Part shown: one piece after another, positions 13,740 through 23,630 of the stretch
Layout of the letters: the number at the start of each line of letters is the position of its first letter
Numbering within the stretch: the stretch's first letter is position 1
Origin: a virus
Virus record (IMG/VR): IMGVR_UViG_3300031841_000002
Span: 1-39,575 of that record
Strand: one strand, 5' to 3'
DNA length: 39,575 bases
The notes under the pieces: model-generated
What the model saw: only the letters and a program-made list of their open reading frames with translations
Database searches by the model: none
Told to the model about the DNA's origin: nothing
Program-made: the position numbers and the translations under genes

Positions 13740-15266
13740 TTAGTTCCTTGGTACGTTAGGCCGAAAGGCGTTTTGAAACGGTTGTACGTTTGTATCGAAA
13801 TCAGTGAGATCCATTATACCGTTTGATACTTGACCGCCCATACTTCTTTTCTCAGGATTGTAGGACATACCGCCGGTAAACGGGTTGTTATACATACCGC
13901 CGGTAAACGGTTGGTTTCTTTCGTCATATTCTTCAGGGCTAAACGGTCTGTTGTAATCGCCATAACTCGGAGTAAATGTTTTTAAATACGACGTAAATGC
14001 ATCTTGACCTTGCCCTTCTCGCTGGCTACCGATAAGACTGGCCATCGGGCTACCTCCTGGAAGGAACGAAGTACCAGAATCAAATTGTGAAGTAGACCCT
14101 GTTCTTGGGCCGCTAGGTGAAGCGGCTGCAAAATAGTTATTTAACTCTTCTTTCGTATCTTGTATTTGCTGGTTAACTGCGTCAGCTTCGTATTGAGATT
14201 GTACGTCTTGATACTTAGTTTCAAGTTCACCTAATTGATCTGTTAAACCTTGAATAACAGAATCGTAGTCATTAGCGGTAGCTTCAGCTAATTGCTCAGG
14301 AGTAACGTACTGACCTTCTTGTGGGAGATATGACTGTAATTGTTCAGGAGTGAGGTAGTTTTGGAACAAACTTTCTAAACCTTCCACCTGTTCTTGTGTT
14401 GCATACCCTGATAAATCGTCAGCAGTAAGGTAACCAGACAGATCAACATTCGGATTGTAATCACTTAATTGACTAGAAATTAACTCAGAAACCTGATCTT
14501 CGGTAAGTCTGCCTTCGTTAATTAAGTCTTGAACTTGTTCTTGTGTTAAACCTGCGGCGGCAGCGGTTTCTTGGGCGCTAGGCTCTTCATCGGACTGAGC
14601 AGCAACTTCGCCTTCGATAATCTCTCGAATCTGCTCTTCAGTAAGTAAGCCTTGGGTGTACAACTGAGCTAATTGATCTTCACTAAGTTGATAGTTTTGA
14701 ATAATTGAGAGGACTTGCTCTTCGTTAAGCATCCCACCTGCGATAAGTTCTTGAATTTCTTGCGAACTTAATTCGGCATTAGCTAGTCGTCTGGCAAATT
14801 CTGCTTCTGCTTCCGCAGCCCTAGCGGCAGCGGCTTCTGCTTCCGCAGCCCTATCAGCTTCTGCTTTAGCAGCGCGTTCTTCAGCAGCTTTTCTCGCGGC
14901 TTCTGCTCGCTGTCTCGCGGCTTCTGGATCTTGTGAACGAACGTAATCCCCGCGATCGTATTGAGCATAATCGTTACCGTATGCACCTTGCTCAACATTA
15001 AAGCCCAGTGCTTCAGAAGCTGAAGGGCCGAAATCGCCAACAGGATACACAGTTTCGGCAGCTGTCGCAGCAGGACTCTCACTAACTGTATCCGCAACTA
15101 TCGGATTGTTTGCCATATACGCGGCAATACGGTCAGGGTCGACATTGATACTAAAATTACCAAGATTACCGCCACCGAACATTTTAGGAGGTTCGACTTC
15201 ACCGCCGTTGGACATCTGCTCAACGTCTAATGAAGGTAACGGTGGCTCGAATATCTTAATCTTCAT
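13740..15266 (-). CDS. Virion protein with TolA-like helix and LTxEQ repeats
   Basis: This 508-residue protein probably belongs to the particle, perhaps as an ejection protein. Residues about 115-163 are nearly all Ala, Glu, Arg and Lys (AEAARKAAEERAAKAE...), like the long periplasmic helix of TolA. Residues about 166-325 contain a run of degenerate helical repeats of about 14 residues: LSSQEIQELIAGGM, LNEEQVLSIIQNYQ, LSEDQLAQLYTQGL, LTEEQIREIIEGEV, LTQEQVQDLINEGR, LTEDQVSELISSQ. Tandem FTGGMYNNPFTGGMSYNP follows, and MSNGGEV and SMGGQVSNGIM carry the GGxV signature of neighbouring virion proteins. I chose ATG 15266 (AAGGA nine bases upstream) over a TTG at 15272. Confidence 0.75.
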   Translation of the reverse strand: MKIKIFEPPLPSLDVEQMSNGGEVEPPKMFGGGNLGNFSINVDPDRIAAYMANNPIVADTVSESPAATAAETVYPVGDFGPSASEALGFNVEQGAYGNDYAQYDRGDYVRSQDPEAARQRAEAARKAAEERAAKAEADRAAEAEAAAARAAEAEAEFARRLANAELSSQEIQELIAGGMLNEEQVLSIIQNYQLSEDQLAQLYTQGLLTEEQIREIIEGEVAAQSDEEPSAQETAAAAGLTQEQVQDLINEGRLTEDQVSELISSQLSDYNPNVDLSGYLTADDLSGYATQEQVEGLESLFQNYLTPEQLQSYLPQEGQYVTPEQLAEATANDYDSVIQGLTDQLGELETKYQDVQSQYEADAVNQQIQDTKEELNNYFAAASPSGPRTGSTSQFDSGTSFLPGGSPMASLIGSQREGQGQDAFTSYLKTFTPSYGDYNRPFSPEEYDERNQPFTGGMYNNPFTGGMSYNPEKRSMGGQVSNGIMDLTDFDTNVQPFQNAFRPNVPRN

Positions 15267-18200
15267 CGTCAAACATCCTTGAGAATAGGTCAGCGATACC
15301 TTCTACTGGCCCTTGCAATCCTTTTATCGCCCTGTCATATGTATCTTCACTAGTTTCAGTGCCAATATCTACTTCTCTAGCTACGGCTAACGCGCCAAGA
15401 AACTTGTAAAAATCTCGACGAGAAATTTGATCTGCTCTGTTTTTAAGAAGTATGTCAAGTTTAGTTGGATCAGCTAAAACTTCTAACAGGTCACTTTTCG
15501 CTTGATCACGATAACCCATCATTAAAGCAGTAACTCGTCGTCCTGTTTGCGTCAGTGGAGGAATAAGGATTCGCTGTGCAAACGACATTTCTTGTAAAAA
15601 ATCATCTATCGTCTGGTTAGCTGCTGGGCCTTGAGACATAGGACTTCGTGCTGATCTCCGCACCCCACGATCTAAAATTTGTGCTAACATCCGCAAGTTT
15701 TTAGCAAACTTCTGTCCTTCTTCTTTACCAAGTAGAGGGCTAAAAATTTGTCCTAATTCGGAACTACCTTCTTGACCACTTCTTACGCCACTTTGAACAA
15801 AATCAATAAAACGGTTTACGTCTAACCCTCCAGAAAACATCGTGTCTCCTGCGGTTCTAGTCGTCTCAAAGTTCTTTTGGAAAAAGTCTCTAGTTAGTGC
15901 CGTAACATAGGGTTGTAGTTCTGGGTTTTGTTTGATTAATTCTCCAAACTCCCGACGAGACATCTCTGCTGCACCAGTCAATCGTGCGCTACGTCCCTGC
16001 AATAAAAAGTCGCTAATAAATTCAGCGGGAGGCTTACCTAATTTCTTTTCTAACTCCGCTAATGTTTCAGCCGTTTCAGCAATATCTTTTAGAGCCTGCT
16101 CTTGAACTTCTTGAAAATTAGTTAGCTTTAAAAACTGAGCTTCAGGGAATAACGCCTCTAGTTGATCAGCGTTCTTTTCTAAAAATTTAGCATAGGCTTT
16201 ATTTTGTTCTGCCAACGGCAAGTCGCCCATAGACTTACGCATATTTTCAACAACTAGTTGACGTAAGTTTTGCATACGGACGATAGAATCAGGTAGCTGA
16301 TAGATCTGATCTAATAGCTGAGTAATTTGCTTAGGGCTAGACGATAAAACGAAATCGGCTATTTCCGAAGGTTCTTTATCTACCAGTTCACGAATAAATC
16401 TTCGTTCAATCGCTTGATTAGCCTGACGTAACCCAGCTTGGGCTTCAATTAATGGGCCAGCTATTTCCTGGACTTTTTCTCCCAGCACTTTAGGAGTAGG
16501 AGCTTCGACCCCTTCAGCTGCTAATTGCTTACGCGCTTGAAAAGTAATTAAATCATCTATTTGCGCTTCTACAGCATCGCGCAAGTTCATAGCTACTTCT
16601 CTAACTCCTCGGTCAGAGCTTTCCATAAACAAGCTATTTAGTGCGTTTTGCATTCCTGCTAACTGCCCGAAATCTAAATCAGCTTGTTTTAAAAACTTAC
16701 CTTGATCATCAACAGTTACGCCAAGTAGTTGTTTAAGAATACTGACCCCATCTCGCATCGGGATCATACTTTTAATTACATCCGACGCTTCAACTTCGCC
16801 TAAAGTACGCATAATCGCGTCTTTATCTTCGCCAGCATTAAACGCTTCACGGAAAGCTGGGATTATTTGCGTTGCTGAATCAGTTTTACGATCGTATTTA
16901 AGACCTGATAACGCATCTATTTCCCTAGCTACTGAATCTTTTGCAGCGTTATACGCTTCGTCGGACTGAGCTAAAAATTCAGGACTGTTACGTTTAAAAA
17001 TCAAACTTCCTGATTCTTGGTCTCTCGTAAACGTAGAACCTAGCTCATCAATCGTAAGCATCTGTTCAGGAGGTTGTTCAGGTAAAACTTCGTCTAGTTT
17101 TGCCCCTTCTTCAATATCGCGGATCTTGAGTTTCGCAGCTTCCGCAGCCTGTGCTGCGTAATCGTCTTGTTGTTTCTTTAAAAACTCACGAAAATCTGTA
17201 TATGAAATACCCTTTAGTTCAGGGGCGTTTTCAGTAAGCTCCTGCCAAAAGTTAAATGCAGCATTAGCGTTATTATTAACAATGTCTTCGTAGGCTTGTC
17301 TGCCCTTAGCAGTAGTAGATAGTTGCGAAAACAATTCTATCTCTAATGATTTTAAGAAATCGTCTTGAGTAAGTTCCCCTGCTGTTGGGCGATACTCTGC
17401 TACTGAGTCCCCCACTGTAAGAGCCGCCTGCCGAGTTCTTTCCGCTAATTCTTCAGAGGTAAACTCTTCGCCAGTTCCTTTTGTTTTAATTTTAGCGATA
17501 GACGCTTGTAATCTATCTATTACTGGCTGCGGGATATTAGAGCCTGTTATAGTTTTCCAAACCTGACCTACTGTTGCCATTGCCGTACCAACAACAGCTG
17601 CGCCAGCCCCGCCTAAAACAGCCGCTAACCCTGCATCTTGGAAAGCTCGTTCGATAGATACGTCATTAATACCTTGAGCATTACCGTAAGCTAATTGTGC
17701 AAATCTTCCCATCCCTGCGGAAAAACCAGCAAGTGCAACTGTGCCTGCTCCACGTCCGGCTTTACGACTAAGCGTCGTTTGTTCGACACCTTCACCGATT
17801 AATTTACCTAAACCTTTTAATCCGATAGCTTCAGTAACTAGAGCACCCATCTCCTGCCCTAATCCTGTAATTAATCCTTCTGTTCCAGCTTCTAAACCAA
17901 ACTGAGGACGTAAAGGTACGAACCTGCCGTTAGTAGACTCATCACGGATCGCAAGTCCCATACTTTTATCGCGAGGATTGATATATCTAAATTCAGCGTT
18001 AGGTGATTCTTGCTCTAATAACTTTTCAGCTTCGAACGGCGTCATATTAATCGGGAAGAAAAACGCTTTAACACGCCAAGGAGAGTCTTTATCAATAGAA
18101 CCAGTGGGAAACTGGCCTTCCATATATTTTTCGTAAAAACTCTGGTCGCCCTGATAAACTACATCTGGGTCTATACCCAATGAAGCTAAGTTTTGACGAT

Positions 18201-18633
18201 CTTCTTCACTGGTCAGTACATTTTCAGTTAAACGACTGTAGTCTGAAGGAGTTTGTCCAAAGCTCGTAGTTATATCTATTGGTAGACCTTCCTCTCTACC
18301 TAAAGCAACAGGTCTCGGTGGCGTATCTAGACTTAATCGAATTTGTTCTACATCGTCCAGCGGTAAATAACGCCGTAAATAAGTGTTTACTGCATTAGTT
18401 ATTTCTTTATCGTCATCGTCTACAAGTGCAAGAGCTTGTTCGTCGCCTTGTTCCGCTTTTTGTTGTAAATATTCCGATTGCAAATATCTATTTAAACGAA
18501 TAGGGTCGTTTTCGAAAATTTCACCGATTGAAAAATCTCCCACGCCCTCTTCAATAAGAGTTGACTTAAATTCATCAAATTCAGGTGTTTTTAAATAATC
18601 GGGTAAAACTTGAATGTTTGGATTAGTGCTCAT
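15256..18633 (-). CDS. Large internal virion/ejection protein
   Basis: At 1125 residues this is the longest protein in the window. It begins MSTNPNIQVLPDYLK, and its N-terminal 250 residues are acidic and globular. Residues 297-357 form a Gly/Ala-rich hydrophobic stretch (GAGTVALAGFSAGMGRF, then GLAAVLGGAGAAVVGTAMATV) that could insert into a membrane, and most of the remaining protein is predicted to be long helices and coiled coil. Size, position late in the virion operon and this layout match ejection proteins of podovirus-like phages, which form a channel through the host envelope. No peptidoglycan hydrolase motif is seen. Its start overlaps the upstream stop as ATGA. Confidence 0.7.
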   Translation of the reverse strand: MSTNPNIQVLPDYLKTPEFDEFKSTLIEEGVGDFSIGEIFENDPIRLNRYLQSEYLQQKAEQGDEQALALVDDDDKEITNAVNTYLRRYLPLDDVEQIRLSLDTPPRPVALGREEGLPIDITTSFGQTPSDYSRLTENVLTSEEDRQNLASLGIDPDVVYQGDQSFYEKYMEGQFPTGSIDKDSPWRVKAFFFPINMTPFEAEKLLEQESPNAEFRYINPRDKSMGLAIRDESTNGRFVPLRPQFGLEAGTEGLITGLGQEMGALVTEAIGLKGLGKLIGEGVEQTTLSRKAGRGAGTVALAGFSAGMGRFAQLAYGNAQGINDVSIERAFQDAGLAAVLGGAGAAVVGTAMATVGQVWKTITGSNIPQPVIDRLQASIAKIKTKGTGEEFTSEELAERTRQAALTVGDSVAEYRPTAGELTQDDFLKSLEIELFSQLSTTAKGRQAYEDIVNNNANAAFNFWQELTENAPELKGISYTDFREFLKKQQDDYAAQAAEAAKLKIRDIEEGAKLDEVLPEQPPEQMLTIDELGSTFTRDQESGSLIFKRNSPEFLAQSDEAYNAAKDSVAREIDALSGLKYDRKTDSATQIIPAFREAFNAGEDKDAIMRTLGEVEASDVIKSMIPMRDGVSILKQLLGVTVDDQGKFLKQADLDFGQLAGMQNALNSLFMESSDRGVREVAMNLRDAVEAQIDDLITFQARKQLAAEGVEAPTPKVLGEKVQEIAGPLIEAQAGLRQANQAIERRFIRELVDKEPSEIADFVLSSSPKQITQLLDQIYQLPDSIVRMQNLRQLVVENMRKSMGDLPLAEQNKAYAKFLEKNADQLEALFPEAQFLKLTNFQEVQEQALKDIAETAETLAELEKKLGKPPAEFISDFLLQGRSARLTGAAEMSRREFGELIKQNPELQPYVTALTRDFFQKNFETTRTAGDTMFSGGLDVNRFIDFVQSGVRSGQEGSSELGQIFSPLLGKEEGQKFAKNLRMLAQILDRGVRRSARSPMSQGPAANQTIDDFLQEMSFAQRILIPPLTQTGRRVTALMMGYRDQAKSDLLEVLADPTKLDILLKNRADQISRRDFYKFLGALAVAREVDIGTETSEDTYDRAIKGLQGPVEGIADLFSRMFDDED

Positions 18634-20795
18634 TGACGAATCCTGAGTTCGGCTTGGGGACGAGACTTAGTAGGTCTACGACCAGTTGACCCAAGGTCAA
18701 TATCGCTTTCGCCAACCAAGTTAATCTGATCTTCAGTAATACCGTAATGTGGGAAAATATCTTGCATATAACGGTTATATAAAAGTTCTCGGCCTTTTAA
18801 TCTTTCTAAAATCGGAACATAGCGGATCCGCTGGTTTTCCCTATCGTATACAAAGTCAGGTGCGGCTGTACCTCGACTAACCATTGCAATGCGCTCTTGA
18901 ATTTTAGAAGCAATATCTTCTTTATCTTCTTGAGAGCGTTCAGGATCTCGGAGCGCGTTTAAATCAGAACGACTTACTCCGAACGTGCCTGATAAATAAT
19001 CATTAGTTTCTCTAACGTCTATTTCTGAGTGGTTTCTAGCGTTATTAGACAGATTTCTAAACTCTCGTTCATCGAACATTTGAAAACGATTAACAACGAA
19101 ATTAGTCATCTTTTTACCGATAAGTTTAGCGTTAGTATCGCCAAAACCTAACTGAGAAAGGAAGTTTGTAACGTCTCTATCGGATAAAGAAGTACCTGTT
19201 TGGCCATCTGCTGCTGCAGCAGCGTAAGCAAGCCGTAATTGACCCGCAGCTAATAGACCTCGCTTTTCAATAAGATCTTGGAACCCTGCTCCCTCTAGAT
19301 TCATATTAATGAATGAACCAGTCGCCCCTTGTTCTTTAGCTCTGTCTTGAACGACTTTTAATGCAGAAACCAACTGATCTTTAGCAGCGTCTATATCTGC
19401 TTGCGTTGCACTAGAGTTGCTTTGGATTTGACTAAAGTTATTTGCAGCCAATAAAAGATTACTCATGCTCGCTGCAGATTGCGCATCTGCAGCACTATCG
19501 TAAATTACATTACGAACAGGATTCCCTGAAGCGTTAAATATATTGTAGACAGAATTTATTTCTTTACGAACTTGATCAAAAAATCCAGGAAGTGCGCCGA
19601 CGTTAGTTAAAAGCTCAGGTTTTTCTTCTGCTTGCATTGCAATAGGGATAATCGTAGACGCGATATTAGCTACTTCAAACGTAGATACTTCACGATCCAT
19701 TCTTGCGTCGAATTTTTTATATAGTTGCGGATCACCTTTTTCACGTGCCTCTAACTGCGCGAGTTCTTGATCATACGGAACCCAATTATCACCGAACTCT
19801 TCTCTTAATGATTCAGCTGTCGTTTGTTTGTCATCGCCTCGACGGTTACGAGGATCTCGAAGTAAAATACGAGCTTCGCGACCTGAAGGAGTTTGAGCAT
19901 ACTGCACAGTTCCGTAGGCAATCTGTCCACTGTTAGTGTCAAATAATTTTACATCTTCCGGTTTTCCTGGATCTGTATCGTCTAAAGTAAGCGATTCACG
20001 AATAAAGTATTGCCCTTTAGGAACAGGTACTTGTGAACCATCTTCCCCAATAACGAAATCAACCGCCGCATCCCCTTGACTGAGAACATAGCGGGTAGAT
20101 TTATCAGGAGAGATTAAAGCAGTACGTTTAATAGGTGCAAACGTACCATCGTCTTGCAGTACCGCGCTATATGAAACCTTACGGGTAAAATCACCTATAT
20201 CGGTAAGTTTCTCACCACGTTTCGTTTCTCTATCTAAATAGGCTTTAAGACGCTGCTCGTCTAACGCGCCTTCTAGCTTTTTACCAGACTGAGCAGCGGA
20301 AATATATGCGGAAACACCTCCGTCATCCTCATCGCCTGCCATAGCTATCGCGGGGGCGTAAGTAAGTAACTCACCTAAACCTTTACCAAGTAATGTTTTT
20401 TGACGAGGGAGTCTAGTCGAAGGTAGTGCGGCGTCAACTCTTTGGCGAAGTTTTGTTTGCTCTGCAGAATAAGGGTCTGTAGCAAGCGTTGTTCCGGTAG
20501 TCGGGGAACTTATTCCAAACTCATCTCGAACATCAAATTCGGGTTTGAAGATTTTATCTTCCAAACCTGGGATTTTTGCAAGACCCGCGAGTCCCGCTTC
20601 AGCTAAAAACGGAGAGGATGCGCCTAACAACGCACCAAGGATCTGTTTTTTAGGATCTTTTTCGTCACGTTGTACGCTACGTCGGGGCGTAGGCGCAAAC
20701 TGCTGAGTACGAACAGGCGTAACTTTAGGGGCTTGAACTAAATTAGCAATACCACCACCGCCACCACCGATATTAAAACCAAAATTATTCGCCAC
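18630..20795 (-). CDS. Large virion protein, probable internal protein
   Basis: This 721-residue protein has a Gly-rich N-terminus (NIGGGGGGIANL), a Pro/basic segment (TPRRSVQRDEKDPKKQ), and then a hydrophobic LGALLGASSPFLAEAGLAGLA stretch. The middle (about 220-330) looks beta-rich and the C-terminal 330 residues helical, with a Ala/Gln-rich coiled-coil part (SSATQADIDAAKDQLVSALK). No catalytic motif is visible. It is likely a structural or ejected protein, as its neighbours are. The start is GTG at 20795, chosen because AGGGG lies six bases upstream; the next gene's ATG overlaps its stop. Confidence 0.7.
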   Translation of the reverse strand: MANNFGFNIGGGGGGIANLVQAPKVTPVRTQQFAPTPRRSVQRDEKDPKKQILGALLGASSPFLAEAGLAGLAKIPGLEDKIFKPEFDVRDEFGISSPTTGTTLATDPYSAEQTKLRQRVDAALPSTRLPRQKTLLGKGLGELLTYAPAIAMAGDEDDGGVSAYISAAQSGKKLEGALDEQRLKAYLDRETKRGEKLTDIGDFTRKVSYSAVLQDDGTFAPIKRTALISPDKSTRYVLSQGDAAVDFVIGEDGSQVPVPKGQYFIRESLTLDDTDPGKPEDVKLFDTNSGQIAYGTVQYAQTPSGREARILLRDPRNRRGDDKQTTAESLREEFGDNWVPYDQELAQLEAREKGDPQLYKKFDARMDREVSTFEVANIASTIIPIAMQAEEKPELLTNVGALPGFFDQVRKEINSVYNIFNASGNPVRNVIYDSAADAQSAASMSNLLLAANNFSQIQSNSSATQADIDAAKDQLVSALKVVQDRAKEQGATGSFINMNLEGAGFQDLIEKRGLLAAGQLRLAYAAAAADGQTGTSLSDRDVTNFLSQLGFGDTNAKLIGKKMTNFVVNRFQMFDEREFRNLSNNARNHSEIDVRETNDYLSGTFGVSRSDLNALRDPERSQEDKEDIASKIQERIAMVSRGTAAPDFVYDRENQRIRYVPILERLKGRELLYNRYMQDIFPHYGITEDQINLVGESDIDLGSTGRRPTKSRPQAELRIRQ

Positions 20796-20796
20796 G

Positions 20797-22677
20797 TTAT
20801 GCCCCTAATTTACGGGATGCCATCGGGAATCGAGGATTAACAACTCCGCCCATGTTTTTCTTAGCTGGAGTAAACCCCATCTTGCGTACTACTTCAGGTG
20901 CTTTTCGCGATAACGCCGCTAATCCTTTATTACCTTGAGGTATAACGCGACCGCCGTCCTGCATTCCGTAAGCAGGATACGAGAAATTACTTCCTGTAGC
21001 TGTTCCATATCCGCTAAACGGCGTTGCTTGCGTGGTTCCAGAATATCCTGTACCACCAGCTAACGGGCCAGCGCCAGTTAAGAAGTTTGCGTAACCGGAC
21101 ATTAACTGTTGCGGCATATTATATTGCCCAACAAAGTTTTGATAATTTAAATCTAAACCAGCTTGGTTTCTAGCGCGATTCATCGCACCGATATTCATCA
21201 TCGAACCGATATCGCCTTGACGGAAACCTTGTTCAGCGCCAGCCAGACCCTGATAAGCGCCAGCAGCCCCTGTTTGCGCTCCGGATAATTGTCCAGCTAA
21301 ACCAGCTAATCCTGATGAAGCTCCTGCGCCCATATCGTAAAACTGTCGTCCTGCGCCCGTACCCATACCGTATAGTTCTGAGCCAGCTCCCGACAACGCG
21401 CCTGCTGTACCCATTTTAGCACCGTAACCAGTTTGACCGATATTACTCAGGTTAGTACCTAGCCCCGAGCGATAACCAGACCGTTGAGAACCTAAAGCAC
21501 CGACAGTGCCTGCGAGACGCTCTCGGCTTCCGCCCATCGCCCCGCCTAATCCAGCAATCTCAGCTCCGGAACCACGGTAAGCTGAACCTCGTTGACCAGC
21601 GGTTCCCGCTAGTAGCTGGGCTAATCCTGACTCCGCGCCTCCTGCCTGCGCACCTAAGCCAGCCGTCATACCTGCCGCGCCTGCTTCAGCGGCTCTAGCC
21701 CTACCAAACTCTCCCATCGCAGCGTCACGAGCACTTTGATAGCCTTGGCTACGCAATGCGCCAACAGCTTCCATCATCCCACGGTTCGCGGCTATATCGG
21801 ATTCTTCTTGCCCTAATCGACTACGGGAACCACCAAACGCTCCTGAACCAATTTCACTAGCTCGCCTAGCGATATCGCTTTGAGATTGTCCCTTTTGAAT
21901 ATCTTTAATGGTCTGTTGTACAACTGCATCTTCATATGGATCCATATACGAAGAAACAGAAGACGGGTCGAATCCGGCAGTGCTTGCGCGAGTTTGTTGC
22001 AGAGCTTCTTCTAAATACGGACTCTGGGCAGATACGCCTCGACGGGCAGCTTGGTCAGCGGCACTTAAACCACTTATTTCTGCTTCGCGACCTTGTCGTA
22101 CTCCTGCAATACCTTCTTTATAAAAAGGATCGGTTATTGCTTGACCTTCGCGAGCGATGCGTTCTGCTTCAGAAGCGTAATCTAACCCTTCTCGCTCTGC
22201 CTCACGAAAAGAGCCTTCCGCTTGACCAAGACGACCCATAAGTCCTTGTTCTGCTTCGGACGTTTTATCTATACTTCGACCAAGGAAATCAGTTCCTTGT
22301 TGTAATCCTGTACGAGTATAATCTTCACCTTGTTGTTGTGCACGAAGTAGTGCGGCTTTAGCTTCTGCGCTACCGCCTGCCATCGTAGCTAACGCTTCTT
22401 CGGTCAACCCTTTTGCGCGAGAAAGATACGGGGCGTATGCACCGATACCTTGATCAGCAAGTTCCATTGCATATTCTTCTCTAGGAGAGAATCCCGCAAT
22501 ACGTTCTCCAGTATAGGTAAATGGGTTAGTATCTGGCCCACCTAGATTTTCAAGTTGACTACGATAATACGCTTCAACTTGAGGCATGAGGCCAAATCGA
22601 CCCCGCGACCCCATAAGAAGGTCATAGATATTTTGATCGGGAGCCTGATAACTATACGCGGTATCGTTTTCACTCAT
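20797..22677 (-). CDS. Gly/Ala-rich virion protein
   Basis: This 626-residue protein has a conserved N-terminal part (FTYTGERIAGFSPREEYAM) and a region SSVSSYMDPYEDAVV...QQTIKDIQK followed by ASEIGSGAFGGSRSRL that I recognise from other marine-phage virion proteins. Residues about 290-520 are a long Gly/Ala/Ser-rich helical repeat region (AGLGAQAGGAESGLAQLLAG). The C-terminus carries YGMQDGGRVIPQG and NMGGVVNPRFPM, matching the GGxV signatures of the flanking genes. It may be an ejection protein or tail-associated protein; the low complexity prevents a firmer call. The start follows the upstream stop by two bases. Confidence 0.7.
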   Translation of the reverse strand: MSENDTAYSYQAPDQNIYDLLMGSRGRFGLMPQVEAYYRSQLENLGGPDTNPFTYTGERIAGFSPREEYAMELADQGIGAYAPYLSRAKGLTEEALATMAGGSAEAKAALLRAQQQGEDYTRTGLQQGTDFLGRSIDKTSEAEQGLMGRLGQAEGSFREAEREGLDYASEAERIAREGQAITDPFYKEGIAGVRQGREAEISGLSAADQAARRGVSAQSPYLEEALQQTRASTAGFDPSSVSSYMDPYEDAVVQQTIKDIQKGQSQSDIARRASEIGSGAFGGSRSRLGQEESDIAANRGMMEAVGALRSQGYQSARDAAMGEFGRARAAEAGAAGMTAGLGAQAGGAESGLAQLLAGTAGQRGSAYRGSGAEIAGLGGAMGGSRERLAGTVGALGSQRSGYRSGLGTNLSNIGQTGYGAKMGTAGALSGAGSELYGMGTGAGRQFYDMGAGASSGLAGLAGQLSGAQTGAAGAYQGLAGAEQGFRQGDIGSMMNIGAMNRARNQAGLDLNYQNFVGQYNMPQQLMSGYANFLTGAGPLAGGTGYSGTTQATPFSGYGTATGSNFSYPAYGMQDGGRVIPQGNKGLAALSRKAPEVVRKMGFTPAKKNMGGVVNPRFPMASRKLGA

Positions 22678-22679
22678 AA

Positions 22680-23630
22680 TTATTTACCAAAGTTAACCTT
22701 ATCAAGAGCCGCGATTCCTTTATCGAAATCACCACCGCCCATATTCTTTACGCCTTGATGTGAAACAACGTATTCTTTATCGCTCGCCCATATTGGTACT
22801 AGGTCTTCTTTTGGGCCTCCAGGCCCGTCAACTTCGCCGCCTTCTAAAAACAATTTACGGCCTAGTACACTCCCGCCATCTTCCATGCCAATACGTTGGC
22901 TGCGGATAGCTCCTGGCTGAAACCTAGGGCGCGGAGCGCGAACAGGAACTCTACTTTCACGTTTACCGCCACCACCAAGAGCTTGGCCAAGAACTTTACC
23001 AATATCTTGTCCTGAAGCCATAAGCTGTTTAGCAACTAATGGGTTTTCGTCTAAATACTTTTGAAACTTTTCTAAGCGAGTCGGATCAGGACTTGGGTCA
23101 ACGCTCGCTAAATCTGGAGCAGCAACATCTAAAGTAACCTCTCCTAAACCTTCTCCAGCTGTTCGTGTTCCTTCGGAACTTATAGTTACGGGAGAGTTTA
23201 CTGCTTCGATTGCAGTGGCAGAAGCGTCTGCTGCCCCACTGGCAGCTTCCGCCCCACCGCTGGTAAAAACATCCGCGATACTACTACCGACATTTCCTAT
23301 CCCCTGTATAGCAGACGAACCAAGGTTCGCTAGGATATCTGCTATAGCTGTAAACCCTCCGTAAAGCATTTCTGGAGGATTACTTTGTAACGGCTCATCA
23401 ACACGTTTACGGTATTCGTCATTAAGAGCGTTAACTAATCGTTCGCCACCAAGATTCCCGATTCCCGTATTCGCGCCATAAGTCGCGTAACGGTTAAGAA
23501 TATCCATCGTAACGTCGCGAGGTAGCCCGATATCTTCGCCCTGTTCTACAAATTTAGTGGCATTGGATTCAGGATTAGTCATCGAATTTATTAAAGATTG
23601 ACGTTGGTCATCGTTGTAAATACTAGCCAT
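22680..23630 (-). CDS. Virion protein with DGGxV / EYVVS C-terminal motif
   Basis: This 316-residue protein has a helical N-terminus (MASIYNDDQRQSLINSM) and an Ala/Ser-rich hydrophobic middle (about 105-150). Its C-terminal 75 residues carry GMEDGGSVLGRKLFLEGGEV and then DLVPIWASDKEYVVSHQGV followed by NMGGGDFDKGIAALDKV. This last block is a widespread signature in marine-phage virion proteins, usually seen as a domain with SDGEYVI and MGGG; its function is not established. It is joined by TAATG to the upstream structural gene. Confidence 0.72.
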   Translation of the reverse strand: MASIYNDDQRQSLINSMTNPESNATKFVEQGEDIGLPRDVTMDILNRYATYGANTGIGNLGGERLVNALNDEYRKRVDEPLQSNPPEMLYGGFTAIADILANLGSSAIQGIGNVGSSIADVFTSGGAEAASGAADASATAIEAVNSPVTISSEGTRTAGEGLGEVTLDVAAPDLASVDPSPDPTRLEKFQKYLDENPLVAKQLMASGQDIGKVLGQALGGGGKRESRVPVRAPRPRFQPGAIRSQRIGMEDGGSVLGRKLFLEGGEVDGPGGPKEDLVPIWASDKEYVVSHQGVKNMGGGDFDKGIAALDKVNFGK

